A DNA stretch of 64,000 nucleotides from Owenweeksia sp. TMED14. GTDB lineage: Bacteria; Bacteroidota; Bacteroidia; Flavobacteriales; Schleiferiaceae. The DNA is taken from NCBI GenBank assembly GCA_949529985.1, contig CATIRS010000032.1, forward strand, positions 1 through 64,000. The letters are read 5' to 3'. The position numbers were made by a program, and so were the translations under genes. The notes under the pieces were generated by a model. That model was given only the letters and a program-made list of their open reading frames with translations. It did no database searches and was not told where the DNA came from. This document shows positions 48,401 through 55,478 of the stretch, in pieces; position 1 is the stretch's first letter; every line of letters begins with the position of its first letter.

Positions 48401-49786
48401 AAACTCTCCTACTTGGTAGGTTCTTCCCTTTGCCGTGTATTGGTATGCAACAGCTAAAACTTCGTCTTGATTTAGAGATGTATTAAGCGTCATATATCCC
48501 AATTGGGGATGAAACGTGTATTCATTAGGTTGTAATTTTCTTGCATTTGTCAGTTCTGAATATTCCACATTCGCATCATATCCAGAAGCAATTAATGATG
48601 ATCCTGCAGTAGCAGCATCTCGAACATTTGGGAATCGCAAAAGAAGCTCATTTGGGTCCAGTCTATTTAACCTATTACTAGGAAAAGGGTCTATTGTCGG
48701 CCCAGGAAAAATGACATCTCCATTTCGGTTTGCATTCGTTGAGCGCCATGCTTTAGATTCTCCCTCGCCTAGGTCTGTAAATGCAAGAATATTTCTAACT
48801 TCCGTAGGGGTGGTTCTTCTATTTGTAACCCAGACCTCTAATCTTGTTATTTGAATTGGACTCTGAATAACTGGAAGAGTACTTAGCCATTGCTCGTAGT
48901 GGTCCCTGTAATAGTGACTTAAAAAAAAATGCCGATTAGCCTCATACGCATCTCCTTTAATTAAGAAATCTTGAGTTGTTGCCCCACCCTGAATATTCAA
49001 GCTTTGACTTTGACTGCGTTGTTCAGCGACAACTGTTGTGAGAGTTGTCTTACCAAACTGAAACTCCCCCTTTAAACCAAATAAACTTTGAGCACCAGTA
49101 ATCAAACTGCTTCCAGTGGGCATACTGACATTTCCCATCTCTAGAGATTTAACAATATCGTCTTCTAAGCCTTTGAAATTAAGTTTCATTTTATTTTCAA
49201 ATCCAAAAGTAGCTTCGGTGTCATAGTTAATCTGAAGATCCAATCGCTCCCCTAACTTACCTGTTGCGTTTACCTGCATTTTTTGATCAAAATCAAACGC
49301 CAGTGTCTTTCTATTTCTTTCTGGAACAATAGGGTTTTTTATATGCTGAAAACGTAATCCAAATCGAAGTTCAGCTGTTCCTTGAGGACGAATTTCAAGT
49401 TCATCAGAACCAAATAAGTCTTTTAACAAATTATTAGACAAATTCATATCAGGTACGATACTACTTCCCTCTCGCGTATCCGAAGAGCTTCCTTGAGACC
49501 ATCGACTTCGCCATCCCTCCAGTTCTTGTTTTGCGAATACCATGGCACTATAGTCCTCTTTAGAGTAATAAACAGGAGAGCCTAGAGGGATATTTCCAAT
49601 ATATTTTTGGGCAATATAAAATCCTGTAATTGGATCATAGGTATATATTGTCTTTAAATTTTCCGGTGAGTTCATACCGGGCATTGACCAATTCGTTTGA
49701 TTAGAGTCTATAGCCTGGGCGTTTAGACTAAAAGAGAATATTACAGCATAAAAAAAACTGCAAAGAAGTGCAAGCGATGATCGCAT
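42479..49786 (-). CDS. sprA: Type IX secretion system translocon protein SprA
   Basis: A 2435-residue protein, the size expected of SprA (Sov in Porphyromonas). A signal peptide ends near FSLNAQ. The first part contains family stretches such as EIRPQGTAELRFGLRFQH and VNATGKLGERLDLQINYDTE, and the rest is a long series of amphipathic strands forming a very large outer-membrane barrel, ending LAAQFYYDQTI...GIALRLNLGS. SprA is the protein-conducting channel of the T9SS and works with PorV, also in this window. A Lys-rich loop near residue 1935 (LKKKKKKEDEKDG) stands out. The gene shares one base with ruvA (TAATG). Confidence 0.96.
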   Translation of the reverse strand: MRSSLALLCSFFYAVIFSFSLNAQAIDSNQTNWSMPGMNSPENLKTIYTYDPITGFYIAQKYIGNIPLGSPVYYSKEDYSAMVFAKQELEGWRSRWSQGSSSDTREGSSIVPDMNLSNNLLKDLFGSDELEIRPQGTAELRFGLRFQHIKNPIVPERNRKTLAFDFDQKMQVNATGKLGERLDLQINYDTEATFGFENKMKLNFKGLEDDIVKSLEMGNVSMPTGSSLITGAQSLFGLKGEFQFGKTTLTTVVAEQRSQSQSLNIQGGATTQDFLIKGDAYEANRHFFLSHYYRDHYEQWLSTLPVIQSPIQITRLEVWVTNRRTTPTEVRNILAFTDLGEGESKAWRSTNANRNGDVIFPGPTIDPFPSNRLNRLDPNELLLRFPNVRDAATAGSSLIASGYDANVEYSELTNARKLQPNEYTFHPQLGYMTLNTSLNQDEVLAVAYQYTAKGRTYQVGEFSNDGIMAPKSLILKLVKHTLLNVKSPLWDLMMKNVYSLNAFQLSKEDFRLEVMYMNDATGLPIPFLPKSTVKDRLLIQVLDMDHVNNNNDPFPDGLFDYVEGVTVLSQKGRVILPVLEPFGSSLSEKLSTLDEKDKYVYQQLYDSTLFRAQEQTQLNKFLIRGKYKSAGGSLIQLNSFNIPRGSISVTAGGSKLIENQDFTVDYSLGQVRILNESLLQSGMPIKVSFENNTMFNFQAKTFSGLALEHEISKDWTLGGTFLRLAERPLTQKVNSGDEPIANNIWGFQTQYQKNLPGLTRFLDRLPFVSTNAPSKIQIQAEIAQLLPGSPKAIKINGEATTYLDDFETSQTTIDLRGTTTWHLASTPEGQSKLFPEAYLSNNWAYNANRARMSWYIIDPSFFANNSQTPENIRNNPAVTSDHQQRLVPLAEVFPNVPLQPGMATNVAMFDLQFDPNERGPYNYDVSGYPNYSAGLNPDGSLIDPKSRWAGIMRQLSINNFEEQNIEFIQFWMMDPFLDNSTAMGGDLYFHLGNLSEDILKDGRQSFENGLSSSGQPIDVDSSVWGYTSKYQPVVQAFDNDPNSRIHQDVGLDGLNDARESRLKGNSGQSYLNSLNNAFGINSTAYVNGAKDPSADNFSYYRGPNQDSVDADILNRYRYFNNPDGNSQTTLINGLPATYTNLPDKEDVNRDATLNKSEQYFQYHISMRPEDLVIGKNHIADIYETQTDLLPDNTRRPVRWIQFKIPVFEPNKRIGGASDFRSIRFMRMIMKGWGAPTVLRFARLDLVRGEWRRYRFSLEESRELIPVDATDETTFVMNAVNLEENGGRKPIPYVLPPGIVRQVLQGNTSLVQQNEQSLSLRVCGLRDGDARAAFKNTNIDMRMNKRLRLFAHAEAGEASEQLIDGDLRLFIRFGNDYSQNYYEYEIPLEVTPWGSNDPGIVWPLSNEIDLAFEDLTNLKLERDAAMIGNASIQIDIPYEKQEVDGKGILRVVGVPNLGNVRTILMGVRNPKKRSTASSDDGMDKCAEIWVNELRMTEFDNRGGISAIARTTTQLADLGQVALSGTYSTVGFGSLDMSPQERNKFSAATYDFQTNIELTRFLPFKTRLRLPLFINNAQDWKTPMFNPLNPDIEMSRALKNMQGANDRDSLRKLVADKITRRGFNFTNVRFERSSGTKSPGPNVSRGSPSKDKVKNSRKKSNLKSGARGPTPFDISNWTASYSFNEIMRSDANTLKDDREEHKGTLLYNFQTNPFSLQPFKKIRNKNLTLIKDFNVNLTPSKISVRGDVLRSIQTMKMRNVDNPNFKLPTMFSKNFTMDRKYNVVWDLSKGIKFDYAARMRVRVDELPGSNKIDTVKSFLDSNLIAGGRPVEYHHTINTSWNIPINKLPYMDFAQVQLRYTADYDWKANSLLASIQKIDSLDFGNIIENSGKWNGTANLNFATFYKKFEWYKKLKKGSGKTSRGARTSMEQRLTGKTSSNLKKKKKKEDEKDGIGKKVLIAAVDMVTLVKSVNISGTLNTGMYLPGFNPRPVLSGLSPSQAMAPGLDVLFGLPVDIASRASDSDNNWLIKNPNQPNRYLRTETRTFNARAQLEPITDFRITLKATQNYGSQNSSTYRYTEGVGIDSLYSKGFHPFSPQNTETFSTSWLSLRSAFDTSKAPSYGSRAFDIFLENRLKFSKQFSDSALINIPGYSQSLIMESDSSRYGWDGYSVLQSDVLINSFFSAYGYQKPETMKRINFKSLVPMPNWSINYTGLMRLKKFRKVFTAFSLSHTYANNLTVQGIQTNMLRAQNIQNNPTNAFPRNSNLDIIPEMQIGQVSISESFSPLIGVDVRTRTNTSFKFEIGKQRQIALSMANNQITESKSTDITVGLGYIIRDVQFTIVDDAGQRNNIKSNLELKIDVRVSDNQTVIRRILEGFNQPTAGQRRTTIKLTADYRLSRRLAAQFYYDQTISTFKTSMAFPTNQWQSGIALRLNLGS

Positions 49787-50367
49787 TACAATTGGGATAA
49801 AGCGGTCCTTAAAATTATTTCAAGATCATGATCTCCTTCTTTTGCCAATATTGAAGAGACTACTTTTTCAACTGCAGGCCTAGAGAAGCCTAGAACAACT
49901 AGAGCTTGAATTGCCTCAGCGCGAATAGATGATCCTTTAACACTATCAGCTCCTATAATCGTATCAACTTTTCCTACTTTATCTCTCAAGTCAATCACAA
50001 TTCTTTGCGCTGTTTTGGCTCCAATACCCTTAATTCTCTGAAGCATTCCACTATCTCCATTGGCTATGGCTTGAATTGCCTCTTGAGGTCTCAATGCAGA
50101 TAAAATCATTCGAGCTGTATTTGCTCCAACACCGGAAACACTCAAAAGCAAAAGAAAGACGTCTTTTTCAACAGCCGTATAAAATCCAAAAAGCAACTGG
50201 GCATCCTCTCGATAAACAGCATGTGCTAAAATTTTAGCTTGTTTAGCTTCTCCAATTTGGCCGAAGGTGGTTAATGATATATTTAGATAATATCCAATAC
50301 CACCGCACTCAAGCACCACATGAGCTGGAGATTTCTCTACAATACGACCTTCGAAGTGATGAAACAT
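49786..50367 (-). CDS. ruvA: Holliday junction branch migration protein RuvA
   Basis: A 193-residue DNA-binding subunit. The N-terminal OB-fold domain opens FHHFEGRIVEKSPAHVVLEC, the helix-hairpin-helix region has LLSVSGVGANTARMILS and RIKGIGAKTAQRIVIDL, and the C-terminal RuvB-binding domain ends EIILRTALSQL. It acts with RuvB (57.3 kb here) in branch migration. The sprA start overlaps its stop by one base, so sprA is translated from the same mRNA. A possible promoter, TTG-N17-TAAGTTTT, lies at 50385-50412. Confidence 0.96.
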   Translation of the reverse strand: MFHHFEGRIVEKSPAHVVLECGGIGYYLNISLTTFGQIGEAKQAKILAHAVYREDAQLLFGFYTAVEKDVFLLLLSVSGVGANTARMILSALRPQEAIQAIANGDSGMLQRIKGIGAKTAQRIVIDLRDKVGKVDTIIGADSVKGSSIRAEAIQALVVLGFSRPAVEKVVSSILAKEGDHDLEIILRTALSQL

Positions 50368-50384
50368 TAGATCCCTTTAACGGT

Positions 50385-50412
50385 AAAACTTATGTTTTGG
50401 TATTTCATTCAA
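50385..50412 (-). promoter_or_regulatory. Possible promoter of ruvA-sprA
   Basis: TAAGTTTT (7 of 8 to TAnnTTTG) at 50392-50385 is preceded after 17 nt by TTG (50412-50410) on the minus strand, 18 nt before the ruvA ATG. It overlaps the 3' end of the upstream gene. Confidence 0.35.
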
Positions 50413-51115
50413 CCAATAACTTTTCCATATTCCATAATCCTTGTGAATTTTTACGCTGCAAAAAGTAGAAACCTGATTCAAGACCAATATGCACAGGATT
50501 AAAAATAATTTCATTAGCATTGGCTTTTATCATCAGCTTTGAAACCACACGACCACTTATGTCGATGATTATAAGATGACTAGTAGTATTCATTGGAGCT
50601 ACCTGAACAATTAGATTTTGATTTCCAACTGGATTTGGGAAAATTTTAAAATATTCTAAATTTTCCGTCGAAACATCAAAAGTTTTTGAAAAACCATAAA
50701 TCATGTATACTTGAAGAGAGTCTGATAAATCAGATGCGTTAATCGCTGTATACCAAACTGTGTCTTGCCCAACCACCCCTGAGTCAATCACATATGCATA
50801 ACCAGAGAAATCATAAGCAAGAGAACCTGCTCCGATGGTAACATTTCCTTGACTTTGACCTGCAAAAGTAGGATAGCAAAGATCCCAACAAAAATAATTT
50901 GAGTCAACTAGCCCTGTTGCACCAACTCTTCGCCTGACCAGATAATAATCTTTTGAAGATGCAGAATTATTTTTCAATACAATATGTCCTTCGGCCTGCA
51001 CACCCACTTTACTATTAACCCACGCTAAAGAATCTTTTGATTCTAGAGAAAGTGACTGAGCTGTTAGGCTTATTGAAATAAAAAAAACAAGTAATAGAAG
51101 TAATTTTCTAAGCAT
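50405..51115 (-). CDS. Secreted protein with T9SS type A sorting domain and CxxxC
   Basis: A 236-residue exported protein. A signal peptide (MLRKLLLLLVFFISISLTAQ) precedes a small domain containing SNYFCWDLCYPTF with cysteines 76 and 80. The last 80 residues are a type A C-terminal domain: YFKIFPNPVGNQNLIVQ, LIIIDISGRVVSKL and GLESGFYFLQ. The CWxxC-Y motif recurs in small T9SS cargo proteins of Bacteroidota, but I know no function. It diverges from the Omp28-like gene across 166 nt containing inverted repeats and promoter elements for both directions. The type A domain would be cleaved by PorU. Confidence 0.85.
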   Translation of the reverse strand: MLRKLLLLLVFFISISLTAQSLSLESKDSLAWVNSKVGVQAEGHIVLKNNSASSKDYYLVRRRVGATGLVDSNYFCWDLCYPTFAGQSQGNVTIGAGSLAYDFSGYAYVIDSGVVGQDTVWYTAINASDLSDSLQVYMIYGFSKTFDVSTENLEYFKIFPNPVGNQNLIVQVAPMNTTSHLIIIDISGRVVSKLMIKANANEIIFNPVHIGLESGFYFLQRKNSQGLWNMEKLLVE

Positions 51116-51146
51116 GACGATGCATTTAAACTAGATTAATTATGGT

Positions 51147-51154
51147 CAAAGGTA
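51147..51154 (-). promoter_or_regulatory. Promoter -7 element for the CxxxC type A gene
   Basis: TACCTTTG on the minus strand is a perfect TAnnTTTG match ending 31 nt before the ATG. A TTG 23 nt upstream (51180-51178) falls in the left arm of a distant inverted repeat. Confidence 0.45.
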
Positions 51155-51171
51155 AAGAGCATAATCAATTG

Positions 51172-51242
51172 AACACTCAAATAGTTTCTTATTAAGAAGC
51201 TTGAATTCCTTGTTTTAATTACATTGAACAAAATTGAGTGTT
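51172..51242. repeat. Nested inverted repeats in a divergent promoter region
   Basis: AACACTCAA at 51172-51180 and its exact reverse complement TTGAGTGTT at 51234-51242 enclose a second palindrome, TTCTTATTAAGAA, at 51186-51198. The pair lies midway between two divergent genes for cysteine-containing exported proteins. It could be an operator for a shared regulator; an accidental A/T-rich repeat is also possible. Confidence 0.4.
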
Positions 51243-51249
51243 TCAGACT

Positions 51250-51257
51250 TATATTCG
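51250..51257 (+). promoter_or_regulatory. Possible -7 element for the Omp28-like gene
   Basis: TATATTCG matches TAnnTTTG at 7 of 8 positions and ends 24 nt before the ATG at 51282; a TTG lies 23 nt upstream (51224-51226). The right arm of the inverted repeat falls between them. Confidence 0.35.
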
Positions 51258-51281
51258 TGTATTCAATTTAATCAAAATATT

Positions 51282-53228
51282 ATGAAAAAATACCTACTCC
51301 TGCTCGCATTTACTATTGCAACCCAAACGGCCTTTTCTCAAGCTACACGGTTAGTCTTATTTGAGCATTTCACACAAGCCTCTTGTGGGCCTTGCGCCTC
51401 TCAAAACCCACCATTTGCAGCGCTTTTGGCAACGAACACAACCAAGGCTGTAAAGATTGCTTATCAAACATCTTGGCCAGGAGTAGACCCAATGAACGCG
51501 GCGAACCCAACCGAAGTTCTAACTAGAAGAAATTATTATGGTGTAACAGGTGTTCCTAATGTTAGAAATGGAGCAACAGACCACTCTTCACCCACAGCTG
51601 TTACCCAATCCATTATAGATGCCAGATACAATGTTACTCCTGAAATGGCAGTGATACTTACACACCAGCTAACCAGCGGTTATGACTCAGTTCAAATTGC
51701 GGTTTCTGTTTCAAACCCGACCACGTCAACTGTCACTTCTGGAAGTGCAAATTCACTCAAATTACACATCGCCCTTGTTGAAGAGACAATTAATTACTCA
51801 TCACCTCCTGGGTCAAACGGTGAGATGGTATTTCACAATGTTATGCGTAAAATGGTCCCAAATGATAATGGAACAACTTTGTCCGATACCTGGACAGCTG
51901 GGCAAAACCAAACTTATCAGTTCACTATTCCTCTCCCTTCCTACATTGCTAACCTTGGAGAGATAGCATTAATAGCTTTCGTTCAAGATGATTCAAATAA
52001 AGATATTAAAAATGCTGCTTTTAGTCCCAAACAGGCAGTAAGTGGTCTAGCAGATGCAAGTATTGCAAGTATTAATACTAGTACAAATGGTTATTGCGAT
52101 CCCAATGTAACTCCTTCTGTCGTTATCAAAAATTCTGGAACAATGACAATTACAACTGCAACTGTTTCATATTCAATCAACGGTGGAACTCCTATCTCTC
52201 AAAACTGGACAGGTAGCCTTAGCGCAGGACAAACAGCAACTATTGCATTTCCTCAGGCAACTTTGTCTCCGGGAGCAAATGATATTGTAGCTACGGTTGA
52301 ATATCCAAATGGAAGCGCTGATTATGCGCCCATTAACAATACGTCATCACCACAGACTATCAATATTTTAAGCTCTACACCTAGCCCTGCGCCATATATT
52401 ATTGATTTCGAAGGACTTTCATTTGGTGAAGTTCCATCAAATGTCATAAAAGAAAATACTCCAGGAACAGATCCCATGGTAGGTGGTGTTTCGCAAGCAA
52501 ATGTAGGTGGATGGAACACTGACCTTGGGGGTTGGGGGCAGTCTACAAACTCGATGCTCTGGGATTTTCCGACGATAAGTTCAGGAGTTGTAACTAGCAT
52601 TATAACCGAAAAAATATCTTTATCATCTATTTCCAATCCTAATTTGTTTCTCACAACTGCATATGCGGCTCGTGGTGGAAACACCAGTGATCAATTGAAA
52701 GTTTATGTTTCAACAGATTGTGGATCGTCTTGGACCAGTATTTTCTCACCTGCTGGTTCTGCTCTTGTTACCGGTACCGACCCTGGATCTTCTAATCGCT
52801 TCTTTCCTCTACCAAACCAGTGGCTTACTCATAAAGTGTCTTTAGCTAACTATGCTTCTGCAAATGATATTATTTTAAAATTCGAAGGCACCTCAGGAGC
52901 GGGTCAAGTTCTTTGGCTAGATAATATTTGGGTATCCACTAATGTTTTAAGTTCAGACGAAGACATTATTTCAAATAGAATCAATGTCTTCCCTAATCCG
53001 AGTTCGGATATTGCTAAATTCGATATTAATTTATCTAATGCATCTAGTGTTGTTATTTCGATTTATAATCTAGCGGGTCAAAAGGTTATCAATCTAAACT
53101 CTGAAATTCTCTCCTCAGGAAATCATATACTAAATATTCCCGTTTCGGATTTACCTGATGGCATGTATAATGCTCAAGTTTCTATAGATGGAGCTATTCA
53201 GACTTTGAGATTTGCAGTAGCACATTAA
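51282..53228 (+). CDS. Omp28-like surface protein with CGPC and T9SS type A sorting domain
   Basis: A 648-residue exported protein. After the signal peptide (MKKYLLLLAFTIATQTAFSQ) the mature part opens with an Omp28-like thioredoxin-type domain, LFEHFTQASCGPCASQN, with the CGPC pair at 35 and 38. Ig/CARDB-like strands follow (about 260-350), then a carbohydrate- or choice-of-anchor-type beta-sandwich (about 365-560) and a type A C-terminal domain, RINVFPNPSSDIAKFD...SSVVISIYNLAGQKV...LPDGMYNAQV. It should be exported by the T9SS to the surface. The start at 51282 was preferred to the in-frame ATG at 51234, which would bury the signal peptide. It is the first of four same-strand genes with cysteine pairs. 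Confidence 0.88.
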   Translation: MKKYLLLLAFTIATQTAFSQATRLVLFEHFTQASCGPCASQNPPFAALLATNTTKAVKIAYQTSWPGVDPMNAANPTEVLTRRNYYGVTGVPNVRNGATDHSSPTAVTQSIIDARYNVTPEMAVILTHQLTSGYDSVQIAVSVSNPTTSTVTSGSANSLKLHIALVEETINYSSPPGSNGEMVFHNVMRKMVPNDNGTTLSDTWTAGQNQTYQFTIPLPSYIANLGEIALIAFVQDDSNKDIKNAAFSPKQAVSGLADASIASINTSTNGYCDPNVTPSVVIKNSGTMTITTATVSYSINGGTPISQNWTGSLSAGQTATIAFPQATLSPGANDIVATVEYPNGSADYAPINNTSSPQTINILSSTPSPAPYIIDFEGLSFGEVPSNVIKENTPGTDPMVGGVSQANVGGWNTDLGGWGQSTNSMLWDFPTISSGVVTSIITEKISLSSISNPNLFLTTAYAARGGNTSDQLKVYVSTDCGSSWTSIFSPAGSALVTGTDPGSSNRFFPLPNQWLTHKVSLANYASANDIILKFEGTSGAGQVLWLDNIWVSTNVLSSDEDIISNRINVFPNPSSDIAKFDINLSNASSVVISIYNLAGQKVINLNSEILSSGNHILNIPVSDLPDGMYNAQVSIDGAIQTLRFAVAH

Positions 53229-53238
53229 TAAATTTTCT

Positions 53239-53265
53239 AAACCGAAGAGCTTAGCTCTTCGGTTT
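53239..53265. terminator. Perfect 12-bp hairpin between Omp28-like and TlpA-like genes
   Basis: AAACCGAAGAGC and GCTCTTCGGTTT pair perfectly around a TTA loop, 10 nt after the Omp28-like stop and 9 nt before the next start. The following sequence (TACTTCTCG) lacks a strong T run, so it may be a partial terminator or an mRNA-end/processing structure limiting read-through. Confidence 0.55.
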
Positions 53266-53274
53266 ACTTCTCGT

Positions 53275-53775
53275 ATGAAAAAATTAATCATAGCACTTTC
53301 CTTTCTTTCTACATATCATTTGGCAGCTCAAAAACTGCCAAATGCTGAAATAATTAATCTTCAGGGGCAAATCATAAATGCTGCCAGCATAAAGAGTAAA
53401 GGAGGACCAATGATAATAAGCTTTTGGGCAACTTGGTGCAAACCCTGCATAAACGAATTAGATGCATTTCATGATTATTTTATTGATCTTGAAGATACAG
53501 GTCTAAAAGTCGTAGCAATTTCTATTGATGACTCACGTACGATGAGTAAGGTCGCTCCCTTTGTGGCTGGTCAGGCATGGGATTATGAAATTTTTCTAGA
53601 CCCGAATAGTAACTTTAGACGGGCGATGGGTGTCAATAATGTTCCTCATACATTTTTATTGGATGAGAACGGCTCAATTGTTTGGCAAGCCAATAAGTAT
53701 ATCCCCGGAGAAGAAGAAGAGTTAGCGCGAAAAGTTATTGCATTATCTAAAGGGGAAAAAATAAATAATGACTAA
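53275..53775 (+). CDS. TlpA-like thioredoxin family protein
   Basis: A 166-residue exported thioredoxin-fold protein: signal peptide to about HLAAQ, then NLQGQIINAASIKSKGG, the active site FWATWCKPCINEL (CKPC at 55-58), the strand IDDSRTMSKVAPFV and the cis-Pro region NNVPHTFLLDENGSIV. TlpA/ResA-like proteins reduce disulfides in the periplasm. No membrane anchor beyond the signal peptide is seen. It lies 46 nt after the Omp28-like gene and 35 nt before DUF6029. Its partner reductase (CcdA or DsbD type) is not in the window. Confidence 0.92.
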   Translation: MKKLIIALSFLSTYHLAAQKLPNAEIINLQGQIINAASIKSKGGPMIISFWATWCKPCINELDAFHDYFIDLEDTGLKVVAISIDDSRTMSKVAPFVAGQAWDYEIFLDPNSNFRRAMGVNNVPHTFLLDENGSIVWQANKYIPGEEEELARKVIALSKGEKINND

Positions 53776-53792
53776 ATGAAACCTTCATTTAG
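53772..53792 (+). repeat. Short hairpin over the tlpA stop, with a repeat at the next start
   Basis: CTAAATGAA and TTCATTTAG pair around ACC, covering the TlpA-like stop codon. The 11-nt word AAATGAAACCT inside it recurs at the DUF6029 start (53809-53819), so an ATG followed by the same two codons occurs twice within 40 nt. Possibly a small duplication of the start region. Confidence 0.4.
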
Positions 53793-53810
53793 CCAATAGA
53801 TAAAGATTAA

Positions 53811-55478
53811 ATGAAACCTATATTTTTTCTCTTCGTAATGGTTGTTGCTTTTGGGGTTAATGCACAACAAGAGAAACTCCGTGCTATAATTCAATCTGAT
53901 GCTCAATGGTACTTAAGAGATAAGGTTTTAGATCCAAGTGGGGAATATTTCCCTGATGAACGATTATTAGGTCAAGGATTTGCCCTTTTCACCTATACAG
54001 ATGGAGATTTTCAAGCAGGAATCCGTTATGAGAATTACCAAAACGTAATGCTTGGATTCCCAACGGGATATCAAGGTGAAGGCATAACATATCGATATGC
54101 ACGGATTAGGAGAGATAATTGGGATATTACTGTTGGAAACTTCTACGAGCAATTTGGATCAGGTTTAATTTTTCGTTCATATGAAGAACGTGGCTTAGGG
54201 TTAGACAACGCTATGGACGGCGTCCGGATAATTACAAAACTAGGTCAAGGCTTAAAATTAAAAGGTGTAATCGGTCGGCAAAGAAAATATTTTTCAAAAG
54301 GTGAAGGGATTGTCCGTGGCATTGACCTCAATTGGTCCACTAATGAGGCGCTTCCATTTTTAGGTAAAAAAGGGATTATAGCGAGTCTCGGGGGGAGCTT
54401 TGTCAGTAAATTTCAAAGAAATTTTGATCCAATTCTCAATTTACCAAATAATGTAGGTGCTTTCGCGCTTAGATCCACTTTAAATTTTAAAGGATTCAAC
54501 TGGACTAATGAATGGGCACACAAAATAAATGATCCAAGTTATGATAATGGATATATTTATAAGCCAGGTCAAGCTATACTAAGCACACTAACCTTTAGCA
54601 AAAAAGGTTTAGGAATACTGGCTTCGATTAAACGCATTGATAATATGAGCTTCCGATCTGATCGAAACGGTCAACAATTCGATCTATTTATCAATTTCTT
54701 ACCGCCTACAAGCAAACCACACACTTATGCTCTTGCCGCTCTTTATCCATATGCAACTCAAATAAATGGGGAAGTAGGTGGGCAATTTGAAGTAAATTAT
54801 ATGATCCCAAGGGGAAGCTTTCTTGGCGGGAAATATGGCACTCGTCTAAGCTTAAATTCAGCTATATCTAACAGCATTGACAAAAGCCCTTTAGATGACG
54901 ATTCTCGAGGGCTAAAAGGAACACAAGGATATGTTTCAGATATTTTTAAACTTGGTCCAATACTTTACTTTAGCGATATAAACGGATCCATTTCTCATAA
55001 GTTTTCAAAAAAATTGAAAAGCAAATTCACTTATTTCAGTTTAAAATATAATAAGACAGTATTGAATGACGGTGTTGGAGATATTACACTCTTAGAAAAC
55101 TTAGGAATGGACTCAATTATAAATATCAATGCATTTGTTTGGGAAAATCAATTCAAACTAATGAATGGACAAACACTTCGAAGTGAAATTCAATGGGCAC
55201 TTGCAGACGGATTTAGGGGAGATATGGCTATGGGTTTAGTAGAATGGACAATTAATCAAAAATGGACTTTAGCAGTCCAAGACATTTACAACTATGGTCA
55301 CCCTACAACTAGTCGTCAAATTCATTATCCAATTGTTTCGCTAATTCATTTTAACGGGCCTACACGAGTCCAGTTAGGTTATGGAAGACAGCAGCAGGGG
55401 GTTTTCTGTGTCGGAGGTGTGTGTCGAGTCGTGCCACCATCAAACGGCCTTAGCGTATCTATAACAACAAGCTTGTGA
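53811..55478 (+). CDS. DUF6029 family outer-membrane beta-barrel protein
   Basis: A 555-residue protein of the uncharacterised DUF6029 family. A signal peptide (to about VNAQQ) is followed by alternating barrel strands throughout, with the conserved NWDITVGNFYEQFGSGLIFR and SYEERGLGLDNAMDGVRI. Near the end a CX4C pair (GVFCVGGVCRVVP, residues 533 and 538) precedes the last strand GLSVSITTSL. Such a pair is unusual in a barrel and seems characteristic of this family. It is 35 nt after the TlpA-like gene and shares a base with the Omp28-like lipoprotein gene (TGATG), so these three are very likely co-expressed. Function unknown. Confidence 0.85.
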   Translation: MKPIFFLFVMVVAFGVNAQQEKLRAIIQSDAQWYLRDKVLDPSGEYFPDERLLGQGFALFTYTDGDFQAGIRYENYQNVMLGFPTGYQGEGITYRYARIRRDNWDITVGNFYEQFGSGLIFRSYEERGLGLDNAMDGVRIITKLGQGLKLKGVIGRQRKYFSKGEGIVRGIDLNWSTNEALPFLGKKGIIASLGGSFVSKFQRNFDPILNLPNNVGAFALRSTLNFKGFNWTNEWAHKINDPSYDNGYIYKPGQAILSTLTFSKKGLGILASIKRIDNMSFRSDRNGQQFDLFINFLPPTSKPHTYALAALYPYATQINGEVGGQFEVNYMIPRGSFLGGKYGTRLSLNSAISNSIDKSPLDDDSRGLKGTQGYVSDIFKLGPILYFSDINGSISHKFSKKLKSKFTYFSLKYNKTVLNDGVGDITLLENLGMDSIININAFVWENQFKLMNGQTLRSEIQWALADGFRGDMAMGLVEWTINQKWTLAVQDIYNYGHPTTSRQIHYPIVSLIHFNGPTRVQLGYGRQQQGVFCVGGVCRVVPPSNGLSVSITTSL

